NCBI GenBank assembly: GCA_945947575.1
Contig: CAMEYM010000004.1
Coordinates: 56,684 to 120,683, forward strand
Reading direction: 5' to 3'
Length of the DNA: 64,000 nt
From: Rhizobium sp. Q54
Lineage (GTDB): Bacteria > Pseudomonadota > Alphaproteobacteria > UBA2966 > CAIVPW01
Below, piece by piece: positions 25,208 through 34,988 of this stretch. The notes beneath the pieces were generated by a model. That model was not told the DNA's origin and did not search any database. It saw nothing but the letters and a program-made list of their open reading frames with translations. Position 1 is the stretch's first letter. Every line of letters begins with the position of its first letter. The position numbers were made by a program, and so were the translations under genes.

Positions 25208-27723
25208 GCGCGCCCTTTGGTGGGGGGCTTCTTGTTGGGGCGCGGCGACAGGGACTGCAGCGCGGCGAACGGCGAATGCTCGACCCGCTTCGCCGGCGGG
25301 CGCCGCAGTGCCGGACGGCGCGCAGGCGCCGGCACGAATGCCGGTCCACCCTCCGTGTCCATGCGGCGGAAGCCGATGCCGAGCAGCACCGTCTCGAACG
25401 CCTCCTTGCTGCAGCCGACCAGCGCCTGCAATTCGCCGGTGACCGGCACGGGTCCCTGGCGGGCGAGCGAGCTCATGGTGGCCGCCAGCCGCTCGACCAT
25501 GTCGATGCGAATGGCGCGCGTGCCGAATACCGTGTAGCCGGCCGCCTCGTAGTAACCGAGCGCCAGCGCCCGATCGACCTCCACCGAGACGCGGCCTGCG
25601 GCGAGCGGCGCCGGCAGCGGCTCGATGCGGTGGTGCACCGCCCACAGCAGCGAGCGCAGGGTCGTGGCGCGCGCCTTGAGCAACGCGGGCAGGAACACTG
25701 CGTGCGCGCCAACCTGGACGCCGCGTGCCCGCAGCGCCTTGCGTTCCACGCCGCTGAGGGCGTGAACCTGGTCGGCGATGCGGGTGCGCGGCACGAAGCC
25801 CAGGCTCTCCTGCAGCTGGAACGCGATGCCGCGCGCCGTGCCGTTGAGGCCGTCGGCGCCGAGGCGATGCAGCGGTGCAAGCACCTTGCCGAGTTGCGCG
25901 CTCAGCCATTGGCCGAGCCGCGTCTCGACCTCGGTGCGCAGGCCGCCCTCGAGCAGGTCGCCGTGCATCAGCTCCAGACGCGGGGTCCGCACGGTGGTCC
26001 CGGCCTGCAGGCGGGCGATTGCCGCGCCACGCCACAGGACACTTCCCGTCGGCTCCAGGGAGAACGCCGTGTCGGCCTCGGCAATGAGCTGGGTCGCGCG
26101 CGTCTGAATCTCGGGTCTCAGGGAACGCTGCGCCGCCGTGCGCAACAGGCGCGTCTCGGCGTTGGAGTCGGCGAGGTCCGCCTTGAAGCGGAAGCCGTCG
26201 AGCCGCCCGATCGCATGCCCTTCGACCGACACGATGCCGCCGTCATCGACTGCGCTGAGCAGATCGGTGCGGTCGCCGAGCTTGCGCGTCAACGCGGCGC
26301 TGCGGCGATCGACGAAGCGCTGGGTCAGCCGCTCGTGCAACGCGTCGGACAACCGGTCTTCGACCTCGCGGGTGCGCTCCTGCCAGTGGGTCGCGTCGCG
26401 CAGCCATCCGGTACGATGGGTGACATAGGTCCAGGTGCGGATGTGGGCGATGCGCCCCGCCAGGGTGTCGATGTCGCCGTCCGTGCGATCGAGACGCGCG
26501 ACGTGGTCGCCGAGCCAATCGCTCGGCAACTGTCCCGCGGGCCCCGACAGGTGATCGTAGATCTGACCGAGCAACCGGTTGTGCGACTCCGCCATGGTCT
26601 TGCGGTAGTCCGGCACCTGGCACACGTCCCACAGCAGGCGCACCGCCGCGCGACTGCGCAGTTCGCGAGTCGCCGATAGAACCTCGAACGCGGCCTGGTC
26701 GATGGCGCGGCGCGGCCGGACGGCGAACTTGCGCCACTCCGGCGGCGGCGGTTCCTCCAGGCTGTCGATGAGCGCGCGCGGCGAGGCAAAGCTCAGGTCG
26801 CTGTTGCGCCAGAAGATCGTGCGCACCGCATCGAAGCGATGGTTCTCGACGCGCTCGATCATCTCGGCCTCGAACTCGGTGGCCCGCGCCGTGGTGCCGA
26901 ACGAGCCGTCCGTCAGGTGGCGCCCGGCGCGGCCAGCGATCTGACCGACCTCGCCGGGAGTGAGGGCGCGCTCGTGGGAGCCGTCGAACTTGCGCGTCGC
27001 GGCGAAGGCAACGGTATCCAGGTTGAGGTTGAGCCCCATGCCGATGGCGTCGGTCGCCACCATGAAGTCTACCTCGCCGCTCTCGAACATGCCGACCTGG
27101 GCGTTGCGCGTGCGCGGGCTCAGCGCCCCCAGCACCACCGCGGCGCCGCCGCGCTGGCGTCGCACCAGTTCGGCGATTGCGTAGACGTCTTCGGCCGAGA
27201 AGGCGACGACGGCGCTGCGGCGCGGCAGGCGCGCGAGCTTGCGATGACCGCCATAGGTGAGCGTGGAAAGGCGCGGGCGCGCGATGAACTCGGCGTGGGG
27301 GATGAGCTGGCGCACGATGGTGCGCATCGTCTCGGCGCCGAGGAACATCGTCTCGTGGCGGCCGCGCGCGTGCAGCAGGCGGTCGGTGAAGACGTGGCCG
27401 CGCTCCGCGTCGGCGGCAAGCTGGATCTCGTCCACCGCGAGGAAATCGAACTCGCGGTCGGTCGGCATCGACTCGACGGTGCAGACGAAGTGGGTGGCGT
27501 GGGCCGGGACGATCTTCTCTTCGCCGGTCACCAGCGCGACGGTTGCGGCGCCCTTGTGGCGCACGACGCGGTCGTAGATTTCGCGGGCGAGCAGGCGCAG
27601 CGGCAGGCCGATGACGCCGGAGGCGTGACCGACCAGACGCTCGACGGCGAGGTGCGTCTTGCCGGTATTGGTGGGACCCAGCACCGCCACGACGCGGCGG
27701 CCGCCCTGCGCGCGCCCTTCCAT
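25204..27723 (-). CDS. SUV3-like DExH RNA helicase
   Basis: An 839-residue superfamily 2 helicase. Motif I is GPTNTGKT (about residues 16-23). Motif II is DEIQ, in place of the DEAD or DExH form. Motif V has ATDAIGMGLNL and motif VI QIAGRAGR. The C-terminal 350 residues contain the SUV3-type helical domain. The layout is that of mitochondrial SUV3 and its alphaproteobacterial relatives, which unwind RNA for degradation. ATG at 27723 follows from the tight run MEGRAQGGRRVVAVLG. It is first in a likely operon helicase-S4-TerB. Confidence 0.85.
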   Translation of the reverse strand: MEGRAQGGRRVVAVLGPTNTGKTHLAVERLVGHASGVIGLPLRLLAREIYDRVVRHKGAATVALVTGEEKIVPAHATHFVCTVESMPTDREFDFLAVDEIQLAADAERGHVFTDRLLHARGRHETMFLGAETMRTIVRQLIPHAEFIARPRLSTLTYGGHRKLARLPRRSAVVAFSAEDVYAIAELVRRQRGGAAVVLGALSPRTRNAQVGMFESGEVDFMVATDAIGMGLNLNLDTVAFAATRKFDGSHERALTPGEVGQIAGRAGRHLTDGSFGTTARATEFEAEMIERVENHRFDAVRTIFWRNSDLSFASPRALIDSLEEPPPPEWRKFAVRPRRAIDQAAFEVLSATRELRSRAAVRLLWDVCQVPDYRKTMAESHNRLLGQIYDHLSGPAGQLPSDWLGDHVARLDRTDGDIDTLAGRIAHIRTWTYVTHRTGWLRDATHWQERTREVEDRLSDALHERLTQRFVDRRSAALTRKLGDRTDLLSAVDDGGIVSVEGHAIGRLDGFRFKADLADSNAETRLLRTAAQRSLRPEIQTRATQLIAEADTAFSLEPTGSVLWRGAAIARLQAGTTVRTPRLELMHGDLLEGGLRTEVETRLGQWLSAQLGKVLAPLHRLGADGLNGTARGIAFQLQESLGFVPRTRIADQVHALSGVERKALRARGVQVGAHAVFLPALLKARATTLRSLLWAVHHRIEPLPAPLAAGRVSVEVDRALALGYYEAAGYTVFGTRAIRIDMVERLAATMSSLARQGPVPVTGELQALVGCSKEAFETVLLGIGFRRMDTEGGPAFVPAPARRPALRRPPAKRVEHSPFAALQSLSPRPNKKPPTKGRA

Positions 27724-27780
27724 GGACTAGATGGTAGAGCAGCGCGCACGGCCGGCAAGCCGCGCGCGCTGAGGTTCAAG

Positions 27781-28188
27781 CTAGGGAGTGGCGGAGGGCT
27801 GCTCGCCGGAGGGACGCGGGCCGCGGCGGCGCTGGCGCGGGTGGGCGGCGCCGTCCTTGCGGTGGAACTCGAAGCTCGGCTGGGCCGGATCGTCGTCGCC
27901 GACCATGGGCGAGCCCTGCGGCCACGGCGAGAACGGCCACGGCAGCACGTCGGTGCGGAAGGTCAGGAATCGGGCGATATCGTGGACATAGGTCGCCAGG
28001 CTGTCGGCGAACGCCGCCGCATTCTCGAACAACTTCCCGGTGACGAGGCGGAACAGAAACTGCACGACGATGAACACCAGCAACACGGTGTTCACAACGT
28101 TGATGATCAGCGCGAACAGCACCATAAACACCAGGCGCTGCCAGGTGGTCCGATCCTTCAGGTTCTCGGCGGCCGCTTGCGGGTCCAT
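27781..28188 (-). CDS. DUF4389 membrane protein (copy 1)
   Basis: A 135-residue protein with a long hydrophobic segment (about residues 19-47) and the DUF4389 signature L-A-T-Y-x-x-x-I-A-R-F-L-T-F-R, followed by a P-W-P-F-S-P-W-P tail. The C-terminus is basic and disordered. It shares all of these with the next gene, so it is a tandem paralogue. GGAGG precedes the ATG. Function unknown; the family is found widely as a single-helix membrane protein. Confidence 0.8.
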   Translation of the reverse strand: MDPQAAAENLKDRTTWQRLVFMVLFALIINVVNTVLLVFIVVQFLFRLVTGKLFENAAAFADSLATYVHDIARFLTFRTDVLPWPFSPWPQGSPMVGDDDPAQPSFEFHRKDGAAHPRQRRRGPRPSGEQPSATP

Positions 28189-28214
28189 CGGTTCCTCCCG
28201 TTCTGCGCGAAGCG

Positions 28215-28550
28215 CTAGTCGACCATGTCCGCGGGCGCCGGGCCAGCGGTAAGGGTCGTGGGGCGTGCGCGCGCATCATCCGGCGCGCCATCGGGCCACG
28301 GCGCGAACGGCCACGGCATGTCGTTGGAGCGGAACGTCAGGAAGCGGATGATCTCATAGATGTAGGTCGCCAGGTTCTGCCCAAACTCGGTGCCCGCAGC
28401 GAGCACACGGCCGGAGAACGCTTTGACCAGGAACTGGATGCACGCGACCACGAACAAGACGAACTCCGCGACATTGAAGGCGATCGCGAAGAGAATCATG
28501 AACACGAGGCGGAGCCAGATGCTCTCGTCGCGTTCGCTGCGGGTTTCCAT
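28215..28550 (-). CDS. DUF4389 membrane protein (copy 2)
   Basis: A 111-residue paralogue of the gene at 27781-28188, 26 bases upstream of it on the same strand. The hydrophobic segment (about 14-42) is followed by L-A-T-Y-I-Y-E-I-I-R-F-L-T-F-R, then M-P-W-P-F-A-P-W-P-D. ATG at 28550 is preferred because the region before it is basic and unlike DUF4389. The two copies could form a heteromer. Confidence 0.8.
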   Translation of the reverse strand: METRSERDESIWLRLVFMILFAIAFNVAEFVLFVVACIQFLVKAFSGRVLAAGTEFGQNLATYIYEIIRFLTFRSNDMPWPFAPWPDGAPDDARARPTTLTAGPAPADMVD

Positions 28551-28655
28551 CGAAGGGTTCCAGTTCTGCGTAGGGTCGTATCGGCCTCGGGGCCGACTTT
28601 TGATAGATAGGTAGGGTGCGACTGACTGCAAGGCCAAGACGGCCCTGTCGACCGC

Positions 28656-29396
28656 CTAACGGCGCTTCGCCTTGATCCGCGCCTGCTGCACCGGGTCCCG
28701 TAGCTCGTTCAGCGCGTCGCGAGCCACCCACCGCGCCGGCGCCGTGTCCTGGGCCAAGATGCGCACCGCGCAGGCGATGGCCTGGGCGTTGAGGGCGGCG
28801 TTCCGCTTGCCGATCTGGCGCAGCGCCCAGTTGACGGCTTTCTTGACGAAGTTGCGCGGGTCGCTCGCCCCCGCCTCGATGCGTTTCAGGAATGGCTGGA
28901 ACGCGGCGTCGGGAGCGTCCTTGGCGTGCACCGCCAGCGTTGCCATCAGCGCATAGCCGGCGCGGCGAACGAACTCCTCGTCGCGCTTGCTCCACGCCAC
29001 CGCCTTGTCCCGTGCGACCGGCAGCTTGGACATCAGGCTGGCGCAGAAGTTGTCGCACACGTCCCACGAGTTGAGATCGGCCACCCAGCTCTCGAGCAGG
29101 CGGTCGTCCGCTTGCTCCGGGTCGGCGATCATGGGCGCCAGCAGCCGGCACTCCGGAATGGCCGTGGCCCACAGGCTCCGCGCGAGCTTGTGGTCGGTAC
29201 CGATCTCCTTCGCGAGCCCGCGCACGAAGGGCAGGGAGACGCCGAACGCCTTGGCGACCGCGATGCCGTAGCGCGCCTTGCCCGCCACGGCATCCGCGTC
29301 CGCCTGGGCCGCCATGCGCGCCAGAACGTCTTCTTTCGTCAACGATGTCCGAGGCTTGGTTGTCCCGGCCGGCGTGCGGGCCATTTTGTTAACCAT
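28656..29396 (-). CDS. DNA alkylation repair protein (AlkD-like HEAT-repeat)
   Basis: A 246-residue helical-repeat protein. The motifs WVADLNSWDVCDNFCASL and NFVKKAVNWALRQIGKRN are the AlkD signature, with the Asp and Trp that surround the alkylated base in that family. AlkD-type glycosylases remove bulky or cationic N3- and N7-alkyl purines without flipping the base. A second ATG lies four codons later. It is divergent from 29423-29890 with a gap of 26 bases. Confidence 0.85.
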   Translation of the reverse strand: MVNKMARTPAGTTKPRTSLTKEDVLARMAAQADADAVAGKARYGIAVAKAFGVSLPFVRGLAKEIGTDHKLARSLWATAIPECRLLAPMIADPEQADDRLLESWVADLNSWDVCDNFCASLMSKLPVARDKAVAWSKRDEEFVRRAGYALMATLAVHAKDAPDAAFQPFLKRIEAGASDPRNFVKKAVNWALRQIGKRNAALNAQAIACAVRILAQDTAPARWVARDALNELRDPVQQARIKAKRR

Positions 29397-29422
29397 TGGC
29401 GGTCATTGTAGAGTTGTCGCCC

Positions 29423-29890
29423 ATGTCGTGGTTGAAGCGCGTCTCCGATCTGCTGCGTCACCCGCCAGTCCCGGACGGGAAAGCGCTCGTGGCCGCGCCC
29501 AAGCCGGAGGAGCCCCCTGTTGAGGTGGAGCCCGTGGTCGCGCCCGGCCCGGTCACGCCCGTCGTTCCGCGTCCCACCAAGGCCTCCAACCGTCCCGTGG
29601 CGCCGCTCTTGGCGGCCCAGGCCGCCGCCGCAAAGGCCGCGGCAGAGGCCGTCCGCCGCGAGCAAGCCGCCGCTTCGGCGCGCCAGATACTCAGTTCCCT
29701 AGGCGTTCAGGTGCCGCAGCCGGTGCGTCGGGCCGCTCCAGCCCCGGCGCCGCTGCTGTCGCCCGAGCGCAAGGCCCTCATCACGGAAGCCATGCGCCAT
29801 TGGTCGCATGGCCACCAGATCTACGAGCGCCTCGACCCTGGCCTGAAAGATCGCGTGCGGGCCATCGCCGAGCGGATGGCGCCCAAGTAG
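29423..29890 (+). CDS. Hypothetical protein with Pro/Ala-rich middle
   Basis: A 155-residue protein. It begins [15 protein letters not shown], carries a low-complexity Pro/Ala/Val segment (about 25-100) and ends in a compact helical part ([19 protein letters not shown], then [12 protein letters not shown]). No signal peptide or membrane helix. The ATG at 29423 is preferred over an earlier TTG. I do not recognise the family. It ends 130 bases before rpmB. Confidence 0.55.
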   Translation: MSWLKRVSDLLRHPPVPDGKALVAAPKPEEPPVEVEPVVAPGPVTPVVPRPTKASNRPVAPLLAAQAAAAKAAAEAVRREQAAASARQILSSLGVQVPQPVRRAAPAPAPLLSPERKALITEAMRHWSHGHQIYERLDPGLKDRVRAIAERMAPK

Positions 29891-30020
29891 GGCCGCTACG
29901 CTCCAGCTAGGGGTCGAAACCCGCCGCCGCCAAGGCTTGACGGCCCGGCCGCCCACCCCCTACAAGACCGCCTTCGCCGCCCCTCGGTTGTCCCTGGGGC
30001 CGGCCAGACCAGGAATTCCG

Positions 30021-30308
30021 ATGTCCAGACAGTGCGAGCTCACCGGCACGAAGCCGATGGTGGGGCGGAACGTCAGCCACGCGAACAACAAGACCAAGCG
30101 TCGCTTCCTGCCCAACCTGCAAGAGACATCGCTCCTGAGCGACTCGCTGGGCCGCACCATTCGCCTGCGCCTCACGACCGCTGCGCTGCGCTCGGTCGAG
30201 AAGCAGGGTGGCCTCGATGCGTTCCTGCTGAAGCAGAAGGACGAGAAGCTGTCCCAGCGCGCTCGTCGCCTGAAGCGCCTGATCGAAGGCCGCACTGCCA
30301 CCGCCTAG
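30021..30308 (+). CDS. rpmB: 50S ribosomal protein L28
   Basis: A 95-residue protein of the large ribosomal subunit. The start [20 protein letters not shown], the [13 protein letters not shown] strand and the [18 protein letters not shown] end are the L28 pattern of alphaproteobacteria. It is a single-gene unit, closed by a strong terminator, and lies convergent to a phytase-like gene. Confidence 0.97.
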   Translation: MSRQCELTGTKPMVGRNVSHANNKTKRRFLPNLQETSLLSDSLGRTIRLRLTTAALRSVEKQGGLDAFLLKQKDEKLSQRARRLKRLIEGRTATA

Positions 30309-30332
30309 TCGGCACCGGCGCAAGGCAAACCC

Positions 30333-30359
30333 AAACGCCGGCGTTACCGCCGGCGTTTT
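30333..30359. terminator. Rho-independent terminator after rpmB
   Basis: An 11-bp perfect stem (30333-30343 with 30348-30358) with a 4-base loop, carrying AAA at its left foot and TTTT at its right, followed by G and another T-run. It may also serve the convergent gene that ends at 30382. Confidence 0.85.
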
Positions 30360-30381
30360 GCTTTTCTGGGCATGCGGGACG

Positions 30382-31353
30382 TCAGGGCATCCAGAACTGC
30401 AGCAGCAGCGTGCGCTGGAACGCGCTGAAGTTGTCGTCCGAGACGAGGAAGATGCGTGTGCCGCCGTTGGGGTCGGTGATCGCGTCGATGCCCTCGAAGT
30501 TGTCGACCTGCATCGGCGGTAACAGCCGCGCCAGTTCTTCGCCCACCAGGCGCGCGCCGTCGCGGATGTCTGCCGCGCGCAAGCGCACGATACGCGACGC
30601 ACGGTCGAACACCGTGAAGCGCCGCTCCAGCACCAGCACGTCGCCGTTGGCCAGGGTCGCTGCGTCCGTCGGGTTGAACCCGGCCGCCGGCACGTAGTGG
30701 AGCGCCTCGGCCGGGCGCGCGCCCCGGGCCAGGATCCACGCGCGCACAGCGCCGCCGTCGAAGTCGCCTTCGCTGATGACCAAGAGGCGCCCGTCGGCGA
30801 GCGCCGTCATCGTCTCGAGGCCTTCGTTCATTGGTACGCGGACAATCTTGGCGGGCACCGCCTCGGGTCGCCCGCGCGCACCGGCCACCGGTCCGTTGGC
30901 ATCGGCGTCGTAGCGCAGCACGCGCGGCTGGCGTTCGAACGCCACATAGGCCGCGGCCGCCGTCAGCACCAGGGCCTCCGCGTCCGAGCGCGGCGGCACC
31001 AGGGCGCGGCCATCCGCGTCGAGCATCGGCGTCATGTCCACGCCTGCGAAGCCGGTGAGCATGCCGCGGGCGTCGTATCGCAATTCGGCGCGCACCCAGC
31101 CGGCACGGTCGCTGATCGCCAGTACGCGCGCGCCGTCGGCGCTGACGCGCAAACCCGACAAACCGCCGAAGGCTGCATTGGTGGACGAAAGGCGCAATCC
31201 ACCGCGGAACTCCAGCGCGCCCACTGTGGTACGCGGCGAATCGGCAAACTCGAGAGTGACCTGCGTGGCGACCACAGTCACCTCGGCAGCGCGGGCATCC
31301 GCCGCCACCACCGCTGCCCCGATCATCGCCGCCAGGAGGACGGGGCGTGACAC
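30382..31353 (-). CDS. Exported esterase-like/phytase-like beta-propeller protein
   Basis: A 323-residue protein with a Sec signal peptide (about residues 1-22). The rest fits the phytase-like domain. Motifs seen are FGGLSGLRVSADGARVLAISD, the P-P-R-S-D-A-E-A-L-V segment, N-E-G-L-E-T-M-T and V-D-N-F-E-G-I-D-A. The family is a six-bladed propeller of uncertain reaction in the periplasm. It starts with GTG immediately after the cobT stop, without a gap, so it is probably read with cobS-cobT; this placement is common in alphaproteobacteria. Confidence 0.8.
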   Translation of the reverse strand: MSRPVLLAAMIGAAVVAADARAAEVTVVATQVTLEFADSPRTTVGALEFRGGLRLSSTNAAFGGLSGLRVSADGARVLAISDRAGWVRAELRYDARGMLTGFAGVDMTPMLDADGRALVPPRSDAEALVLTAAAAYVAFERQPRVLRYDADANGPVAGARGRPEAVPAKIVRVPMNEGLETMTALADGRLLVISEGDFDGGAVRAWILARGARPAEALHYVPAAGFNPTDAATLANGDVLVLERRFTVFDRASRIVRLRAADIRDGARLVGEELARLLPPMQVDNFEGIDAITDPNGGTRIFLVSDDNFSAFQRTLLLQFWMP

Positions 31354-33219
31354 CTAGTGCAGGCGCCCGCCGCCGCGCGCCAAGGGCTTGCCACGCGGCG
31401 TGGGTTTCTCGTCGAACAGCGCGGCGAGCTGATCCATCATGGCGCCGCCCAGCTGCTCGGTGTCCACGATGGTGACGGCGCGGCGATAATAGCGCGTCAC
31501 GTCATGGCCAATGCCGATGGCAACGAGCTCGACCGGCGAGCGCGTCTCGATCCAGTTGATGACCTGACGCAGGTGATGGTCGAGGTAGTGACCGGCGTTG
31601 GCTGACAGCGTCGAGTCGTCCACCGGCGCGCCGTCGGAGATCACCATGAGGATGCGGCGCTCTTCGGGGCGCAGCAGCAGACGCTGGTGCGCCCACAGCA
31701 GGGCCTCGCCGTCGATGTTCTCCTTCAGCAGGCCTTCCTTGAGCATCAGGCCGAGCTTGCGCCGCGCGCGCCGCAGCGGCTCGTCGCCGCTTTTGTAGAT
31801 GACGTGGCGCAGGTCGTTCAGGCGTCCCGGGTTGGCGGGCTTGCCCTCTGCCACCCAGCGGTCGCGCGAATGCCCGCCCTTCCAGGCGCGCGTCGTGAAG
31901 CCGAGGATCTCGGTCTTGACGCCGCAACGCTCCAACGTGCGGCCGAGGATGTCGGCGCACATGGCGGCCACCGTGATGGGACGGCCGCGCATCGAGCCGG
32001 AATTGTCGATGAGCAGGCTCACCACCGTGTCGCGGAAGTCGGTCTCCTTCTCCTGCTTGTAGGAGAGCGGGTTGTCCGGATTGGCGACGATGCGCGCGAG
32101 GCGCGCCGAGTCGATCACGCCTTCGTCGAGGTCGAAGTCCCACGAGCGGATCTGCTTCGCCAGCAACAGGCGCTGCAGGCGATTGGCAAGACGGCCGATG
32201 ATGTTCTGGAACTGCTGCAGCTGCTGGTCGAGGTTGGCGCGCAGGCGCACGAGCTCGTCGGCGTCGGCCAACTCGGTGGCGTCCACCGTCTCGTCGAACT
32301 CCTCGCTGTAGGCGCGGTAGGGCGGCTCGTTGTGGCCGATCGGCGCATGGTTGAGCCACGGCGGCTGGTGGGCACCGCCCGGTTGCTCGGCGCCGAAGCC
32401 GGGCATGTCGGTGGCGGCTTCGGTCGGCGAGCCGGACTCCGCCTCGCCCGCCGCCGCGTCGGCGCCGGACGTGAACACGGTCGGTTCGCCGGACGACTGG
32501 CCCTGGCTGCCGGCGTCGTCGCTGCCGTCGTCCTTGTCGGTGTCGTCTTCCTTGTCGCGATCGTCGTCCTCGCGCGGGCTGGAGCGGTGCTCATCCTCGA
32601 GGCCGAGGTCGGCGAGCACCTTGTGCACCGCCGCACCGTACTCCTGCTGGTCGCCGATGGCGCGGCCGAGCGCGCTCAGCGCCGCGCCGGCGCGCTCCTC
32701 GATGTAGCCGCGCCACAGGCTGGCGATGTGGCGCGCCGCCGGCGGCAGGGTGCGGCCGGTGAGCTGTTCGCGCAGCACCATGCGCAATCCCAGCGCCAAT
32801 GGCGCCTGCTCGCGCGACTCGATCCGCTCGTATCCGCTGGCAGCGATCTCGCGTGCCGCCCACTGGTCGATGTTCAACGCGAGGCCGGCGAGACGGCGGC
32901 TTCCCAGCGCCTCGACGCGCGCTTGCTCGCAAGCGTCGAACGCGGCGCGCGCTTCCATGCCGCTGGGGGCGGTGCGCGCGTGCAGCGCCGCGTCGTGGTG
33001 GCGCAATCGGACCGCGAACGAATCGGCGGCGCCGCGCACCTGGGCGACCTCGATGTGGGACGGATTGCGCGTCAGCTGCGGCAGCTGGACGCGATTGCCG
33101 GCGAGGACCGGCGCCTCCTCGGCGAAGGCGAACGTCAGGTCGGTGCGCTCGGCGATCGCCGACGTCGCCGCCGCGACGACGCGGCGCAGCTTGGCGTCGT
33201 TCGATTCGCCTTCGCTCAC
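31354..33219 (-). CDS. cobT: Cobaltochelatase subunit CobT (VWA-domain)
   Basis: A 621-residue protein. The N-terminal part is helical, then a very acidic linker runs at about 215-240 (alternating Asp, Lys and Glu). The C-terminal von Willebrand A domain contains the metal-ion site D-N-S-G-S-M-R-G. CobT and CobS form the AAA+ complex that drives CobN to insert cobalt into hydrogenobyrinic acid a,c-diamide during aerobic cobalamin synthesis. CobN and other cob genes are not in the window, so the function rests on homology. GTG start at 33219, seven bases after cobS. Confidence 0.9.
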   Translation of the reverse strand: MSEGESNDAKLRRVVAAATSAIAERTDLTFAFAEEAPVLAGNRVQLPQLTRNPSHIEVAQVRGAADSFAVRLRHHDAALHARTAPSGMEARAAFDACEQARVEALGSRRLAGLALNIDQWAAREIAASGYERIESREQAPLALGLRMVLREQLTGRTLPPAARHIASLWRGYIEERAGAALSALGRAIGDQQEYGAAVHKVLADLGLEDEHRSSPREDDDRDKEDDTDKDDGSDDAGSQGQSSGEPTVFTSGADAAAGEAESGSPTEAATDMPGFGAEQPGGAHQPPWLNHAPIGHNEPPYRAYSEEFDETVDATELADADELVRLRANLDQQLQQFQNIIGRLANRLQRLLLAKQIRSWDFDLDEGVIDSARLARIVANPDNPLSYKQEKETDFRDTVVSLLIDNSGSMRGRPITVAAMCADILGRTLERCGVKTEILGFTTRAWKGGHSRDRWVAEGKPANPGRLNDLRHVIYKSGDEPLRRARRKLGLMLKEGLLKENIDGEALLWAHQRLLLRPEERRILMVISDGAPVDDSTLSANAGHYLDHHLRQVINWIETRSPVELVAIGIGHDVTRYYRRAVTIVDTEQLGGAMMDQLAALFDEKPTPRGKPLARGGGRLH

Positions 33220-33226
33220 GGCGATC

Positions 33227-34219
33227 TCAGGCGCGGCGTGCCGCCGACTCCGGCAACTCGTGGCCGAAGCAGCGCTGGTAGTACTCGGCCACCACTGGGC
33301 GCTCGACCTCGTCGCACTTGTTGAGGAACGTCAGGCGGAAGGCGAGGGCGACGTCGCCGAAGATGTTGGCGTTCTCCGCCCACGTGATGACGGTGCGCGG
33401 CGACATGACGGTCGAGATGTCGCCCGCCATGAAGCCGGCGCGCGTCAGGTCGGCCATCGTCACCATCTGCCCGGCAACCTTGCGCCTTTCCGGCGTGGCG
33501 AACGTCGGCACCTTGGCGAGCACGATCTCGAGTTCGGCGTCGTGGGGCAGGTAGTTGAGCGTCGCTACGACGTTCCAGCGGTCCATCTGACCTTGATTGA
33601 TCTGCTGGGTGCCGTGGTAGAGGCCGGTGGTGTCGCCGAGGCCGATCGTGTTGGTGGTCGAGAACAGGCGGAAGGCCTTGTGCGGGTGCAGCACGCGGGT
33701 CTGATCCAGGAGCGTGAGGCGGCCATCCGCTTCCAGAACGCGCTGGATCACGAACATCACGTCGGGGCGGCCGGCGTCGTATTCATCGAATACGAGTGCG
33801 ACCGCGGACTGCAGCGCCCAGGGGAGGATGCCTTCGCGGAACTCGGTGACCTGACGGCCGTCGCGCACGACGATCGCGTCCTTGCCGATCAGGTCGATGC
33901 GGCTGATGTGCGAGTCGAGGTTGACGCGGATGCACGCCCAGTTGAGGCGCGCCGCAACCTGCTCGATGTGCGTCGACTTGCCGGTGCCGTGGTAGCCCTG
34001 CAGCATGACGCGGCGGTTGAAGGCGAAGCCGGCGAGAATCGCCAGCGTCGTCTCGCGATCGAAGCGATACGCCTCGTCGATCGGCGGCACGTGCTCGTTG
34101 GGTTGCGAGAACGCCGGCACCTGGAAGTCGCACTCGATGCCGAACACCTGGCGCGGATCGACCATGATGTCGGGCGTGGCGGCGATGTGCGTGTTCTCGT
34201 CGCGGGCGGCAGACAGCAT
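33227..34219 (-). CDS. cobS: Cobaltochelatase subunit CobS (AAA+ ATPase)
   Basis: A 330-residue AAA+ protein of the MoxR/CobS group. Walker A is GYHGTGKST (about residues 74-82) and Walker B is VFDEYD. The early [13 protein letters not shown] and the late [13 protein letters not shown] are CobS landmarks. It assembles as a hexameric ring with CobT and supplies ATP energy for cobalt insertion. It is followed by cobT after a seven-base gap and preceded by a J-domain gene, an order well known in alphaproteobacteria. Confidence 0.93.
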   Translation of the reverse strand: MLSAARDENTHIAATPDIMVDPRQVFGIECDFQVPAFSQPNEHVPPIDEAYRFDRETTLAILAGFAFNRRVMLQGYHGTGKSTHIEQVAARLNWACIRVNLDSHISRIDLIGKDAIVVRDGRQVTEFREGILPWALQSAVALVFDEYDAGRPDVMFVIQRVLEADGRLTLLDQTRVLHPHKAFRLFSTTNTIGLGDTTGLYHGTQQINQGQMDRWNVVATLNYLPHDAELEIVLAKVPTFATPERRKVAGQMVTMADLTRAGFMAGDISTVMSPRTVITWAENANIFGDVALAFRLTFLNKCDEVERPVVAEYYQRCFGHELPESAARRA

Positions 34220-34283
34220 TCTGGTCCTGTGCTTCTAAAGTGCGCCGCGCACCACATGTGCGCCGCGGGCCGCGCCCTTGTCG

Positions 34284-34847
34284 CTACGACGAGTGGGCGC
34301 GTACCAGGGTGCGATAGGCTTCGTTGACGTCCTTGAGCTGGTCCTCGCCGCCGCGATCGCCGCCGTTCATGTCGGGGTGATAGCGCTTCACCAGCTCCTT
34401 GTAGCGCTGCTTGATCTCTTGAAGGGTCGAGCCCGGTGTGAGGTTGAGCTTGGCGAAGGCCTTGCGCTGCTCGGGCGGCACGGCGGGCTTCGGCGCGCGC
34501 TGTTTTGCCTTCGCGGCCGCGTACATGCCAAGCGAATCGCGCACCTGGTCGCCCAACAGTTCGCTCATCGCCGCGACACCGACGGTGCCGAGGCCGAACG
34601 GCCAGGTCGGGCGGTGGCCGGTGACGTCGTCCTTCACGTACTTCTCGATTTCCCTCTGGCTCATGCCCTGAAAGAAGTCCCATGCGGCGTTGTATTCGCG
34701 GGCGTGGTCCAGGCAGAACCAGCGGGTGTCTTTCATGTTGTCGCGCGAATAGGGCGCCCGGAACGCGGCATCGCTGACGCAGCCCGGCGCCTCACAGGGG
34801 CGCGGCTCGGCCAGCGGCTCGGGGTGCAGGAGCTTCTTGCGCTTCAC
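34284..34847 (-). CDS. J-domain protein with C-terminal J domain
   Basis: A 187-residue protein. The C-terminal part (about 125-187) is a J domain with the HPD tripeptide (KRYHPDMNGG), so it should stimulate an Hsp70 ATPase. The first half contains Cys/His residues (C-E-A-P-G-C, W-F-C-L-D-H-A-R-E-Y-N), which look like a small zinc site. The J domain at the end instead of the start is unusual for DnaJ but normal for this cobS-linked family. It may assist assembly of the neighbouring CobS/CobT complex; that is inference. Confidence 0.85.
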   Translation of the reverse strand: MKRKKLLHPEPLAEPRPCEAPGCVSDAAFRAPYSRDNMKDTRWFCLDHAREYNAAWDFFQGMSQREIEKYVKDDVTGHRPTWPFGLGTVGVAAMSELLGDQVRDSLGMYAAAKAKQRAPKPAVPPEQRKAFAKLNLTPGSTLQEIKQRYKELVKRYHPDMNGGDRGGEDQLKDVNEAYRTLVRAHSS

Positions 34848-34988
34848 GAAGGTTCTATGGTGCTAAAGACCTAGCGCCAGTATGGGAACTGGCCCGGGGC
34901 CGCGCAAGCAAGGTGGGGCGCGGCGCTCCGGAAATCCAGCGGGTTCGTTGCTTGACGCGAACCGGCCCCAACTCTACCTAAAGGGGCC

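Noticed and set aside
24816..25349. N-terminal extensions of the TerB-like and S4 genes
   Set aside because: The upstream frames lie inside other genes and are Arg/Ala-rich; proper starts with family-typical N-termini lie at 24815 and 25207.
31687..33324. Open frame of 545 codons on the plus strand
   Set aside because: Antisense to cobT; no start signal or family pattern.
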